Assembly: GCA_945878575.1 (NCBI GenBank)
Contig: CAMDUB010000002.1
Coordinates: forward strand, 57,426 to 121,425
DNA from: Phycisphaera mikurensis NBRC 102666
GTDB taxonomy: Bacteria > Planctomycetota > Phycisphaerae > Phycisphaerales > SM1A02
Length of the DNA: 64,000 nucleotides
Reading direction: 5' to 3'
Within the stretch, counting starts at the first letter, position 1. Each line of letters starts with the position of its first letter. This document shows positions 37,048-45,346 of the stretch, one piece after another. Made by a program: the position numbers and the translations under genes. The notes under the pieces are model-generated. The model saw nothing but the letters and a program-made list of their open reading frames with translations. It had not been told where the DNA came from and did not search any database.

Positions 37048-39957
37048 TCAATCTTCCGCCCAGTTGCTTCCGTAGGACGAACTCACAACCAGCGGCACGC
37101 GCAATTGCATGGCACCCTCCATCGCCTCTCGGACAGCCGCCTCCAATGCAACGCGATCACACGCTGGAACTTCAAAGACCAGTTCATCGTGAATCTGAAG
37201 CAACATCCGAGCGCTGGGAACACGCGTTGGCAGTTCGCGGTAAATCCGCAACATGGCACACTTGATCAGGTCGGCAGCGCTGCCCTGCACCACGGTGTTG
37301 ATCGCAATGCGCTCGCCCAACGCCCGCTCCGCTCCGTTACGACTCAGAATCTGCGGAACCGGTCGCCGACGCCCCAAGATGGTGGCCACAAAGCCGTGCT
37401 CATGCGCCTCCTGCACACAACGCTGCAAGAACGCATCGATCCCGGCAAAGCGACGCTTGTAATCATCAATGATCTGCCGAGCGCGTTCATTTGATGTGCC
37501 AGCACCCAATCGACGCGCGAGACCCCACGCGGTAATGCCGTACACGATGCCAAAGTTCACCATCTTTGCAGCGCTGCGCTGTTCGTCAGTGACATCACTC
37601 AGGGCCGCGCCGTACACCTCCGCAGCGACCGCGCGATGAATGTCGGTGCCCGCCTCAAATGCTGCAATCAAACTCGGATCCTGCGATAGATGCGCCAAGA
37701 CGCGCAACTCAATCTGCGAATAGTCGAGGGAAAGCAATACATGACCCGGCGCCGCAACAAACGCCCGACGAATGGCGCGTCCAACATCGCTGCGAATGGG
37801 AATGTTCTGCAGATTCGGGTCGCTGGAACTCAGGCGCCCGGTAGCAGTGACCGTCTGGTGGAAGCTGGCGTGAATGCGCCCGGTCTTCGCATCGATCGCC
37901 TCGCGCAACGCCACCAAGTAGGTGCCCACCAACTTTGTCAGTTGTCGATACTCAAGAATCTGCGCAGGCAAGAGCGTCTGAACAGTGGGATCGAGTGTCA
38001 GTTTCTCCAAGACCTCCACATCCGTTGATGCGCCGGTCTTGGTTCGTTTCACCACTTTCAGCCCCAGGCCAGACGGCGAATCATCTGGTCCATTGAACAA
38101 GATTTCCGCAAGCTGCTTGGGCGAATCAATATTGAACGGTCGCGGCGCTGACTGCTCAATGCGCGCCCGCAGTGCACCGATGCGTACCTCAAGACCGCGA
38201 CGCTGCCGCTCCAATTCATCAGGGTCAACCTTGATTCCATTCCATTCCAACTCGGCAAGCACTTCGACCAGCGGCACCTCAGTAGTGCGATACAACTCAC
38301 CAAGACCCATGGCATCCACCTGCGCCTCAAGCGCGATGGCAAGGCGCAGCGCAACATCCGAATCTTCCGCGGCGTATGGACCAGCAATCGCCAAGGGCGC
38401 CTCGTCAAAGCGGCGCTGATGACGTCCCGTGCCAATCAGATCCGTGATGGGAATGCAGCGATGTTCAAGAATTGCCTCAGACAGCGCATCCATCTTGTGC
38501 GTACTGCGCGTGGCGTCCACCACATAACTCGCCACCATGCTGTCACCCGCCAGGCCCGCAACGCGAACGCCGGCAGCGCGCAGTGCAATGATGTCAAACT
38601 TGGCGTTGTGGGCGGTCTTACGAATGGTCGCATCCGTAAGGAGCGGTCCAACCCGCGCCAGAACCGCCGCCTCATCAAGGTGCGTCTCTGGCTCCGGCGA
38701 GCGGATCGGTATGTAGACCGCCTTGCCAGGCTCGAACGCCAAGCTGATGCCGCAGAGATGCGTCGACACGGGATTGAGTGACGTTGTTTCAGTATCAAAC
38801 GCAAGCAACGCCCCGGGCACTCCCGCACTCTTTGGCGCACAGGCCTGACGCGCCGACGCCACGAAGGCATCAACCTCAGCCACCGTACGCAGCGTGCGGT
38901 AGTCACCGCGAGCACTGGCCTGCATCGCCAGTCCATCCAGCGCCGGCGCCGTGAAGACGTCCTCCGGCGGCGGATTGAACAACCCGAAATCTTCTGCTGG
39001 GGCAGCCCGCACCACGGGTGCTGCCGGTGCGCTCGTCACCCCGCCGCCCCCACCCCCACTTCCAACCTTGGGCGCATGCGCCCCCAACCATCCGCGCAAT
39101 TCCTGCGCGATGCGGTTGAAACCCAACTGATGGATCGCATCAAGGAGCGCAACTGCATCCGCACGACCTGGATCAACCCGCGCGGATTCCAGCGTGAAAT
39201 CAACCACCACATCGTCCTTCAACACCACCAATGACTTGGAGAGCGGCAAGATGTCGCGCTGCGCTGCAATCGCCTCGCCAGTCTTGCCCTTTACTTTGTC
39301 AAGATTGGCAAGCAGCGCGTCGAGCGATCCAAACTCAGTAATCAGTTTGGCGGCCGTCTTAATTCCAATCCCACGCACGCCCGGAACATTGTCGACCGGG
39401 TCGCCCATGAGCGCCAGCATGTCAACTACTTGGTCAGGCCGAACCCCCTTCGAATCAAAGAGCTCCTCCACACCAAGCGTCTTGTCTGACTGCGGATCAA
39501 AGAGATGCGTGCGCTCATCAACAAGCTGTCCAAGATCCTTATCACGACTGACAATCTTAATTTCCAGATCCGGCTGCTCGCGGCGCATGCGGCGCACCAC
39601 CGTGGCGATGGTGTCATCCGCCTCCACTTCAGCAACTGCTAGCACGGGCACCGACATCTGCTTCAAGAGCGCAACGCATCGCTCCACCTGCTGGTGCAGA
39701 TCCTCCGGCGCAGGCTTTCGATTTGCCTTGTATTCCGGATAAATCTGCGAACGAAAGGTACCCCGATCACCCGCCGCATCAATGACCACCGCGAGGTACT
39801 CCGGCCGATCCTGACGCAACAACTTCAAGAGCATGCCCATGAATCCAAACGTCATGTGCGTTGGTTCATCCGTGACCGGGCTGCGCATCCCCGGTCGAAT
39901 GGCGTGGTAAGCGCGAAAGAATTGCGCGTGGCCGTCGATCAGGTAGAGAGTGGCCAT
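37048..39957 (-). CDS. polA: DNA polymerase I
   Basis: This 969-residue repair and primer-removal polymerase has all three domains. The 5'-3' flap exonuclease (1-290) shows LYLIDGHAQFFRAYHA, EVEADDTIAT and GIGIKTAAKLI. A Gly-rich linker follows (about 297-305). The 3'-5' proofreading domain keeps its metal ligands in LLAFDTETTSLNP, so proofreading should be active. The polymerase domain has LLSLDYSQIELRVLAHLS and the final LQIHDELVFEV motif. Length is slightly above the usual 930 because of the linker. It is the last gene of the long minus-strand run that includes mreBCD and lies 19 bases after the GlmU-like gene. The start begins MATLYLIDGH. Confidence 0.96.
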   Translation of the reverse strand: MATLYLIDGHAQFFRAYHAIRPGMRSPVTDEPTHMTFGFMGMLLKLLRQDRPEYLAVVIDAAGDRGTFRSQIYPEYKANRKPAPEDLHQQVERCVALLKQMSVPVLAVAEVEADDTIATVVRRMRREQPDLEIKIVSRDKDLGQLVDERTHLFDPQSDKTLGVEELFDSKGVRPDQVVDMLALMGDPVDNVPGVRGIGIKTAAKLITEFGSLDALLANLDKVKGKTGEAIAAQRDILPLSKSLVVLKDDVVVDFTLESARVDPGRADAVALLDAIHQLGFNRIAQELRGWLGAHAPKVGSGGGGGGVTSAPAAPVVRAAPAEDFGLFNPPPEDVFTAPALDGLAMQASARGDYRTLRTVAEVDAFVASARQACAPKSAGVPGALLAFDTETTSLNPVSTHLCGISLAFEPGKAVYIPIRSPEPETHLDEAAVLARVGPLLTDATIRKTAHNAKFDIIALRAAGVRVAGLAGDSMVASYVVDATRSTHKMDALSEAILEHRCIPITDLIGTGRHQRRFDEAPLAIAGPYAAEDSDVALRLAIALEAQVDAMGLGELYRTTEVPLVEVLAELEWNGIKVDPDELERQRRGLEVRIGALRARIEQSAPRPFNIDSPKQLAEILFNGPDDSPSGLGLKVVKRTKTGASTDVEVLEKLTLDPTVQTLLPAQILEYRQLTKLVGTYLVALREAIDAKTGRIHASFHQTVTATGRLSSSDPNLQNIPIRSDVGRAIRRAFVAAPGHVLLSLDYSQIELRVLAHLSQDPSLIAAFEAGTDIHRAVAAEVYGAALSDVTDEQRSAAKMVNFGIVYGITAWGLARRLGAGTSNERARQIIDDYKRRFAGIDAFLQRCVQEAHEHGFVATILGRRRPVPQILSRNGAERALGERIAINTVVQGSAADLIKCAMLRIYRELPTRVPSARMLLQIHDELVFEVPACDRVALEAAVREAMEGAMQLRVPLVVSSSYGSNWAED

Positions 39958-39976
39958 GGATAGTTTGGTGGTCCGT

Positions 39977-41224
39977 TCAGCCCGGACTTGCAGCGTGGAC
40001 AGCGGCGAGCGTTGCAGACTCAGCAGCGAGTGGACTTCGACCGCGGCGCGCCATCACGGTGGTGGCAATCTCCATGAACTTGTCGAGTCGGAATCGGCGC
40101 TCGCCGTCATCGGTGACCCACGCGAACGGTTCCACCGCACCAATCACTGCAGCGCCTGCCGCCCACATCACTCCAGTACCGATGCACGCGCCGGTCATGA
40201 TGCGTGTACCGATAGCAAGCTTGACGTGATCGCCAATGATGCAGCCCATGAACTGCCGACCGGTGCGCTCCAACGGTCCCGACGGGCGCAAGCGCATGGC
40301 TACATCGGCGTAGGTGTTCAGCAGATTGGAATTAAGTGTTCCGGCGCCCAAATTGACCCATTCGCCCAACAGCGCGTCGCCAAGGTGGCCGTCGTGCGCC
40401 TTGTTGGTGCAACCTTGGAAGATCACCGAGCCAATTTCACCCGCCGCACGACACTGCGGTCCAAGTGCGGTGCGCGCCTTCAATACCGAACGGTCGGACA
40501 CGATGGTCTTGGTACCAATGAACGCCGGTCCGGTGACGATGCTTCCGTGCCGCACTTCAGCGTCGCGGTCGACCAAGATTGCACCGTTGGTGGTGTCAAG
40601 CACTACGCCAACACCAAGGCGCGCTGTGGCGTGGATGTGGCACTGCTCAGTGCCCACCTGTGTGGCGTGCGCTGGCACAACGCCGCGTTCATGTGCTTCC
40701 CATGCGGCTGCGACGGCTTCGATGTCTGCAGCAATGATCGCGCCGAACCGCGATGCCTCAAGGAGATCCCATGGGCGCGACCACAATGGAATGTCTGTTG
40801 GCACCACCGTCACGTCGGGCGTCAATGACGGCGCTCCGGCCGCAACGCTGGCAATGAATGTTTGCAACGCTACGCCAGCAAGGCGCGCGGCAACCACTGA
40901 TCCATCCGGGCTCACCATCGCACTGCCCACATGCAATGCATCGAACCGCTCGCGCAGTGCGGGGTCCATGCGCGCGTGCAGTCGGCCGTTCACACAGATG
41001 GCGGCGGCAACCGGCGCGGTGCATTCCGCACCAAGCCGTTCAGCAACCAGTGCCGCGTAGCGAGGCGCGGTTGCCACGCGCACTGGGTGCGAACGCAGGG
41101 CCACCGCTGCCTCAAGCAGGGTTCGGCCACCAGTGCGCTGCTCGAAGGAAGCACGCAGGTCAGAGAGCGGACCGAGGTCGCCACGGCCGTCATCAAAGAG
41201 GAGGATCGCCGAAACTTGTTCCAT
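39977..41224 (-). CDS. Alternative GlmU-type sugar nucleotidyltransferase / acyltransferase
   Basis: This 415-residue protein combines an N-terminal nucleotidyltransferase-like region with a C-terminal left-handed beta-helix of hexapeptide repeats (AEVRHGSIVTGPAFIGTKTI; IGDHVKLAIGTRIMTGACIG). This is the alternative GlmU architecture known from Bacteroidetes and relatives, presumed to make UDP-GlcNAc from glucosamine-1-phosphate. The N-terminus (ILLFDDGRGDLGPLSDLRA) and the motif TPDVTVVPTDIPLWSRPWDL match that group rather than classical GlmU, whose G-x-G-T-R-M loop is missing. It sits between mreD and polA, next to wall-shape genes, which supports a peptidoglycan precursor role. Confidence 0.75.
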   Translation of the reverse strand: MEQVSAILLFDDGRGDLGPLSDLRASFEQRTGGRTLLEAAVALRSHPVRVATAPRYAALVAERLGAECTAPVAAAICVNGRLHARMDPALRERFDALHVGSAMVSPDGSVVAARLAGVALQTFIASVAAGAPSLTPDVTVVPTDIPLWSRPWDLLEASRFGAIIAADIEAVAAAWEAHERGVVPAHATQVGTEQCHIHATARLGVGVVLDTTNGAILVDRDAEVRHGSIVTGPAFIGTKTIVSDRSVLKARTALGPQCRAAGEIGSVIFQGCTNKAHDGHLGDALLGEWVNLGAGTLNSNLLNTYADVAMRLRPSGPLERTGRQFMGCIIGDHVKLAIGTRIMTGACIGTGVMWAAGAAVIGAVEPFAWVTDDGERRFRLDKFMEIATTVMARRGRSPLAAESATLAAVHAASPG

Positions 41225-41245
41225 TGGTGGAAGCCTAGCGCGGGG

Positions 41246-41845
41246 TTAGTCGTTGCCGCGGTTCATCCGGTTGCCGCCTGCAAAACGGGGTCCGGCGGTG
41301 GCAAATCCCCACACCGTCAGCGAGGACTGCAAGCCCCAGGCCGGCAGGATGGCAATGACTGCCGAGTACAGCGCGTCAACCATGTCGGAACCAACCGCGG
41401 CCCCGCCACTGCCGTCGCCCCACAGTGGTGACGAGTCTGCATACGCACTACGAATCCCCGCGATGGCAACATAGGCCAGCGACGCCAACAGCGCGCAATT
41501 GAACGTTGAGAACGCCACGGTGAGCACATTGCGGCGATAGAGCCACGTGCGGGTCTCCAGGACGCACCAAGCACCCGCCGCGCACGCCAAGATATGCGGG
41601 CCAAAGACCGTCACGGCGCGCGGGGTAGCGCCAGACGTATCGAGCGCTGGATGCATGGCGTCAAGCCAAACACCCACCATCATGGCGGCCCACAGCGCCG
41701 AGCCGCGCGAGGCGTACAGTGCAACGAACGCCAAGAGCAGCGGCCAGAGTTGCGGCACATGCCCGCCGATGGAACACGCCGGCATGAATGCGGCATCCAT
41801 GGTGAGCACCAACGCCAGGACCGGAATGAAGACCCACCACCTCAC
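41246..41845 (-). CDS. mreD: Rod shape-determining protein MreD
   Basis: This 199-residue inner-membrane protein has about five hydrophobic segments (FIPVLALVLTMDAAFMPA; LWPLLLAFVALYASRG; ALWAAMMVGVWLDAMHP). MreD joins MreC and the wall synthases in the elongation complex. Sequence identity in the family is low, so the assignment rests on size, hydrophobicity and position directly after mreC, whose stop overlaps its start by four bases. The C-terminal extension rich in Gly, Asn and Arg is unusual. Confidence 0.8.
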   Translation of the reverse strand: MRWWVFIPVLALVLTMDAAFMPACSIGGHVPQLWPLLLAFVALYASRGSALWAAMMVGVWLDAMHPALDTSGATPRAVTVFGPHILACAAGAWCVLETRTWLYRRNVLTVAFSTFNCALLASLAYVAIAGIRSAYADSSPLWGDGSGGAAVGSDMVDALYSAVIAILPAWGLQSSLTVWGFATAGPRFAGGNRMNRGND

Positions 41846-42804
41846 TTGGCAGCTCCTGTACCGCGCGCGGCTTGGCCCTGCCCCGGCACCCGGACTTTCA
41901 CTACCACGCGCGGGACGCGCAGCGGATCGGATTCCATCCGCACGGTAATGCGCCGCCGGAGTGGGTTGGCATCAAGCGCGCCCACCGACTCCACCACGCC
42001 GATCTGCATGCCCAGCGCAGCCGGACGCCACCCCGCATCACTGAGTAGCACGGAATCGCCCTTTTTCACGTTCGCCGGCGACTCCAATTCGCCGATCAGC
42101 CTTCGGTTGCCCTGCGGCACCAACTGGACCAGGACGGAGGCACCGCCGCCGTTGCGAGCCTTGTCCGCCTTGCCACCTTTATCCGCTTTCTTCCCCGCCG
42201 CGCCGGTGCCTTCAGATGCTGCAGACGCGCCGTCTGCAGCCCCAGTGAGAACGATCGCGTCAATGCGACCACAGCGGCGGTCATCCAGCGGAATCACCCA
42301 GGAACGGTTCTCCGCCCCACCCGCGGCAATCATGCCGATGATTTGATTTCCACCAACCACTACTGGGTCACCCTCGCCAATTCCTTGGGCGGTGCCAACA
42401 TCAATCCCTAAGAGTCCGGCGGGCCGACCAGCTCCACGTTCGATCACGGTGGCTAAGCGTGGTTGCCAGCCAGCACGGTCCGCGGGGCGATATCCAGAGA
42501 GTTCACCCAATTCACGTTCCAGTTCCTCCACCCTCATCTGCGTCGCGTCCAATTCGCCCTGCAAGCGGTCGCGATCCTCCCGCGCAGCACGCAACTCCTC
42601 CGGCAGTCCCTGATACGGCTCCGCGGGTGCGCGAACCCAGTCACGCGCCCACGCCAGTACCGATGCCCCCGGCACCAGCGGCGCCCACAACACCCCAGCC
42701 AGGGTCCCCGACCAGGGTGTTTGAAATGACTGTGGCAGCGCTGAAAGCAGCGCAGCTCCACCGAGCGCGATCACAAGGATTCGACGACTGGAGACAAACG
42801 GCAT
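41842..42804 (-). CDS. mreC: Rod shape-determining protein MreC
   Basis: This 320-residue periplasmic scaffold protein has an N-terminal membrane anchor (about 7-25, ILVIALGGAALLSALP), a coiled coil (about 60-100, LRAAREDRDRLQGELDATQM) and the double beta-barrel domain (GRPAGLLGIDVGTAQGIGEG, DPVVVGGNQIIGMIAAGG, GDSVLLSDAGWRPAALGMQI). An Ala-, Gly- and Lys-rich low-complexity loop (about 195-225) interrupts the barrel part, which is not typical. It lies between mreB (11 bases) and mreD (four-base overlap), so the three genes form an operon. Confidence 0.9.
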   Translation of the reverse strand: MPFVSSRRILVIALGGAALLSALPQSFQTPWSGTLAGVLWAPLVPGASVLAWARDWVRAPAEPYQGLPEELRAAREDRDRLQGELDATQMRVEELERELGELSGYRPADRAGWQPRLATVIERGAGRPAGLLGIDVGTAQGIGEGDPVVVGGNQIIGMIAAGGAENRSWVIPLDDRRCGRIDAIVLTGAADGASAASEGTGAAGKKADKGGKADKARNGGGASVLVQLVPQGNRRLIGELESPANVKKGDSVLLSDAGWRPAALGMQIGVVESVGALDANPLRRRITVRMESDPLRVPRVVVKVRVPGQGQAARGTGAAK

Positions 42805-42815
42805 GCGAGGTCCAC

Positions 42816-43877
42816 TCAGACGGAATCGGCGTCAGACTCAAGCGTGTCCTTGAACAAGTCAAGGTTCTCAAGGTAGTTGCTGGTGCCACGAGCAACGCAT
42901 GAAAGCGGCTCGTCGGCAATCTTCACATCCAGACCAGTGGCCTGATGGAAAACCTTGTCGATGCCGCGCAGAAGCGCACCACCGCCAGCGATCGTGATTC
43001 CGTTGTCAACCAAGTCAGCTGCCAATTCTGGCTTTGCCTTCTCCAGTACGCGGACGACCGCTTCTGCGATCAGTCCAACGGGCTCGGAGAGTGCCTCGCG
43101 GATCTCTTGGCTGGTGACCTCAATCTTGCGTGGCAAGCCAGACTTCATATCACGACCACGCACATCCATCTTCATTTCCGGGCCAGTCGGCGCAGCGGAT
43201 CCAATTTCAATCTTGATGCGTTCCGCGGTCTGCTCACCAATCAGCAGTCCGTGCACGCGCTTCATGTGATTGGCAATGGCTTCATCAAAGTCATCACCAG
43301 CAACGCGCAGGCTCTCGCATTCAGCAATGGCCGCCAAGGAAATGATGGCAATTTCACTGGTACCACCACCAATATCAACGATCATGCTGGCCGTTGGTTC
43401 AGCAACCGGAAGACCTGCACCGATCGCTGCTGCCATCGGCTCGTGCACCAGATACACGCGGCGCGCACCGGCACGCTCAGCGCTTTCATAGACGGCCTGC
43501 TTCTCAACGCTGGTGATGCCCGACGGAATAGCAATGACGACGCGTGGTCCAAAGATGCGCGTGCTCTTGCCATTGACCTTCTTGATGAAGTAGCCAAGCA
43601 TCGCTTCGGTCACTGCGAAGTCGCTGATGACTCCATCCTTCAACGGGCGAACCGCGCTGATGGAGCCCGGCGTCTTGCCAAGCATGTCCTTCGCTGCAAA
43701 GCCGACGGCCTCACCATTATTGAGAACGATGTTGGTGCCCTTGCGGACAGCCACCACGGATGGTTCGTTCAATACGATTCCTTCGCCTCGCACGCACACC
43801 AAGGTGTTGCACGTGCCAAGGTCAATCCCCATATCAACGCTAAAGAGGCGTGAAAGCCAATCGATCTCGAGAGCCAA
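42816..43877 (-). CDS. mreB: Rod shape-determining protein MreB (actin homologue)
   Basis: This 353-residue actin-like ATPase polymerises under the membrane and positions wall synthesis. Phosphate 1 (MGIDLGTCNTLV), VVIAIPSGITSVEKQAV, the connect/phosphate 2 region (MIVDIGGGTSEIAI), GEQTAERIKIEIGSA and the adenosine motif GITIAGGGALLRGID are all present. The start is TTG at 43877, not the upstream ATG at 43901: AGGAAGGAGC stands six bases before the TTG, an ideal ribosome site, and MALEIDWLSRLFS then forms the amphipathic membrane-binding N-terminus. It is followed by mreC and mreD. Confidence 0.95.
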   Translation of the reverse strand: MALEIDWLSRLFSVDMGIDLGTCNTLVCVRGEGIVLNEPSVVAVRKGTNIVLNNGEAVGFAAKDMLGKTPGSISAVRPLKDGVISDFAVTEAMLGYFIKKVNGKSTRIFGPRVVIAIPSGITSVEKQAVYESAERAGARRVYLVHEPMAAAIGAGLPVAEPTASMIVDIGGGTSEIAIISLAAIAECESLRVAGDDFDEAIANHMKRVHGLLIGEQTAERIKIEIGSAAPTGPEMKMDVRGRDMKSGLPRKIEVTSQEIREALSEPVGLIAEAVVRVLEKAKPELAADLVDNGITIAGGGALLRGIDKVFHQATGLDVKIADEPLSCVARGTSNYLENLDLFKDTLESDADSV

Positions 43878-44026
43878 AGTGATGCTCCTTCCTGAAGCCA
43901 TGCATCCATCGCGGACTCCGCCGCAACGGGAGCCGCTGAGCGGCCCAACCCGCGCAGGATAGCAAACCCATTGGATAAGGGAGCCGGCAGGTTGGCGAGT
44001 CAGCGAGTTGGAAGCGAATCAGCAGG

Positions 44027-44212
44027 TCAGCGAGCGTTGACCATGTCAAATGGACCCTGACCACTGACATCCATGTTCATCATGGCGACAACGGCGGTTC
44101 CAAACATCGCCATCAGGACGGCAACCACCAGAAGGCCTGTGTAGACATTCAGCTGCGGCTTGGCGCGCTTGACGGCATTGGTTGGGGTAGTGGCGGTGGC
44201 TGCAGATTTCAT
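44027..44212 (-). CDS. Small single-pass membrane protein
   Basis: This 61-residue protein has a basic N-terminus (KRAKPQLNVYTG), one membrane helix at about 25-45 (LLVVAVLMAMFGTAVVAMM) and a short polar tail. Predicted topology is N-in. I recognise no family. It lies between the MreC-like coiled-coil gene and mreB on the same strand, so an accessory role in the shape or envelope system is possible. The coding signal is modest but composition and membrane segment look real. Confidence 0.55.
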   Translation of the reverse strand: MKSAATATTPTNAVKRAKPQLNVYTGLLVVAVLMAMFGTAVVAMMNMDVSGQGPFDMVNAR

Positions 44213-44242
44213 GGAAGTGCTCAGGACAAATGACTCACCCTT

Positions 44243-44276
44243 GCGGGCCTTTGGACAATAGCGGGCCTTTGGACAA
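44243..44276. repeat. Direct repeat of 16 bp in a short intergenic region
   Basis: GCGGGCCTTTGGACAA occurs at 44243-44258 and again at 44261-44276 (18-bp period) between the coiled-coil gene and the small membrane protein gene. It could be a tandem protein-binding site or a slippage duplication. Confidence 0.6.
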
Positions 44277-44284
44277 CAGCAGGC

Positions 44285-45184
44285 TTATTCACCCTTGCGG
44301 GCGATGGCGCGCTGGCCGGACTTCACTTCGCCACGGGTGGTGGCGTCTTCGAGTTCAACGATGCCCACGGCGCGGTTCACATCAACCTGGACGATCCGCA
44401 GGTTGCCGATGAAATTAGCCCCGTCAGCGATGGTCATGACCCAGCCTTCCTTGATGCCGTCGCGGCTGCCCGCGTTGATTTCGGCCAGGGTGGCATCAGG
44501 CTCGCGCTTCACATCAATGAGTGTGGCACTGAGCGAACGGTCAGCAACGAGCGGGAGTGCGGGATCAGCGGTCGCGCCGGCTCGCGGAGCCACCGACCCG
44601 TGCAGGGCCGCGTAGCGCTGCACATCAGCCATGGCGCGTTCCTTGTCTTCACTGACCTTCTGAAGTTGTTCCTGCAATTGGCGCTTGGCAGCGGTCTCGC
44701 TATCAAGGTCGCCCTGCATGCGTGCAAGCGAGTCCTGCATTTCAACGCGAGCCTTCTCAGCGGCCAGGTATTGGGTGCGAGCACCTTCAATGTCTTGGCG
44801 CATGGCGTCAATCAACTTGGTCTGCAGCGTGTCGTTGGCACTGAACGCGCCAACTTGACCCTTGAGTTCAGCAAGGTCGATGCGTGAACGCTCAAGATCG
44901 CGCTCCTTGTCAGCGCGCATCTGGGTTTCCTTATCACGCTCCATGGTGGCGGCGCGGATCTGTGACTCGAGCGTGGCAACCTTGGACTGCAATGCAGCAA
45001 CGCTTGCGTTGTATGCGTCGCTCGCAACGGCGAGCTCCGCCTCCTGCTTCTTCAGGTTCGCTTGAGCATCAGTGGCCTGCTGCTTGAACACGAACTGATT
45101 CGTTGATGAAACGGCCGCAAGTGGCACGAGTGCAACAACCAACAGGGCGACGAGGACGACGAGGATCTTGGTGAGGATGTGCAC
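44285..45184 (-). CDS. MreC-like membrane-anchored coiled-coil protein
   Basis: This 299-residue protein has an N-terminal membrane anchor (ILVVLVALLVVALVPLAAV), a coiled coil of about 150 residues (35-190), and a C-terminal beta domain of about 75 residues with AEINAGSRDGIKEGWVMTIA, FIGNLRIVQVDVNRAVGIVE and SGQRAIARKGE. Order and beta motif (G-S-R-D-G-I-x-E-G) recall MreC, but the coiled coil is longer and only one barrel-like half is present. The start is GTG with GAGG about 12 bases upstream. It precedes the small membrane protein and mreBCD, and might be a second, planctomycete-specific scaffold. No named family is recognised. Confidence 0.7.
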   Translation of the reverse strand: MHILTKILVVLVALLVVALVPLAAVSSTNQFVFKQQATDAQANLKKQEAELAVASDAYNASVAALQSKVATLESQIRAATMERDKETQMRADKERDLERSRIDLAELKGQVGAFSANDTLQTKLIDAMRQDIEGARTQYLAAEKARVEMQDSLARMQGDLDSETAAKRQLQEQLQKVSEDKERAMADVQRYAALHGSVAPRAGATADPALPLVADRSLSATLIDVKREPDATLAEINAGSRDGIKEGWVMTIADGANFIGNLRIVQVDVNRAVGIVELEDATTRGEVKSGQRAIARKGE

Positions 45185-45201
45185 GGTGCGGGTGCCTCAA
45201 G

Positions 45202-45238
45202 AAACCCGGCGGTCGGCAACATGCCGAGCGCGGGGTTT
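45202..45238 (-). promoter_or_regulatory. Leader hairpin upstream of the MreC-like gene
   Basis: AAACCC/GGGTTT and TCGGC/GCCGA stems with an internal loop form an interrupted hairpin just upstream of the GAGG ribosome site of the gene that starts at 45184. On the minus strand no T-run follows, so attenuation or a weak end for the Lnt transcript are both possible. Confidence 0.3.
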
Positions 45239-45322
45239 ATTCATGTGTTGTTCAGAGCAATCAGACGGGTCTGGAACGGAGCAACTCGTTGGGAGCGCTC
45301 CAGCAGACTGTTATCAGTAGTA

Positions 45323-45346
45323 CCTGAAATATATACGCGCTGTCAA
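45323..45346 (-). promoter_or_regulatory. Possible promoter for the MreC-like / mreBCD cluster
   Basis: On the minus strand a perfect TTGACA (45341-45346) overlaps the Lnt stop codon. An AT-rich TATATATT follows; the best -10 at normal spacing is only TACTAC. The strong -35 in a GC-rich genome is suggestive, not decisive. Confidence 0.3.
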
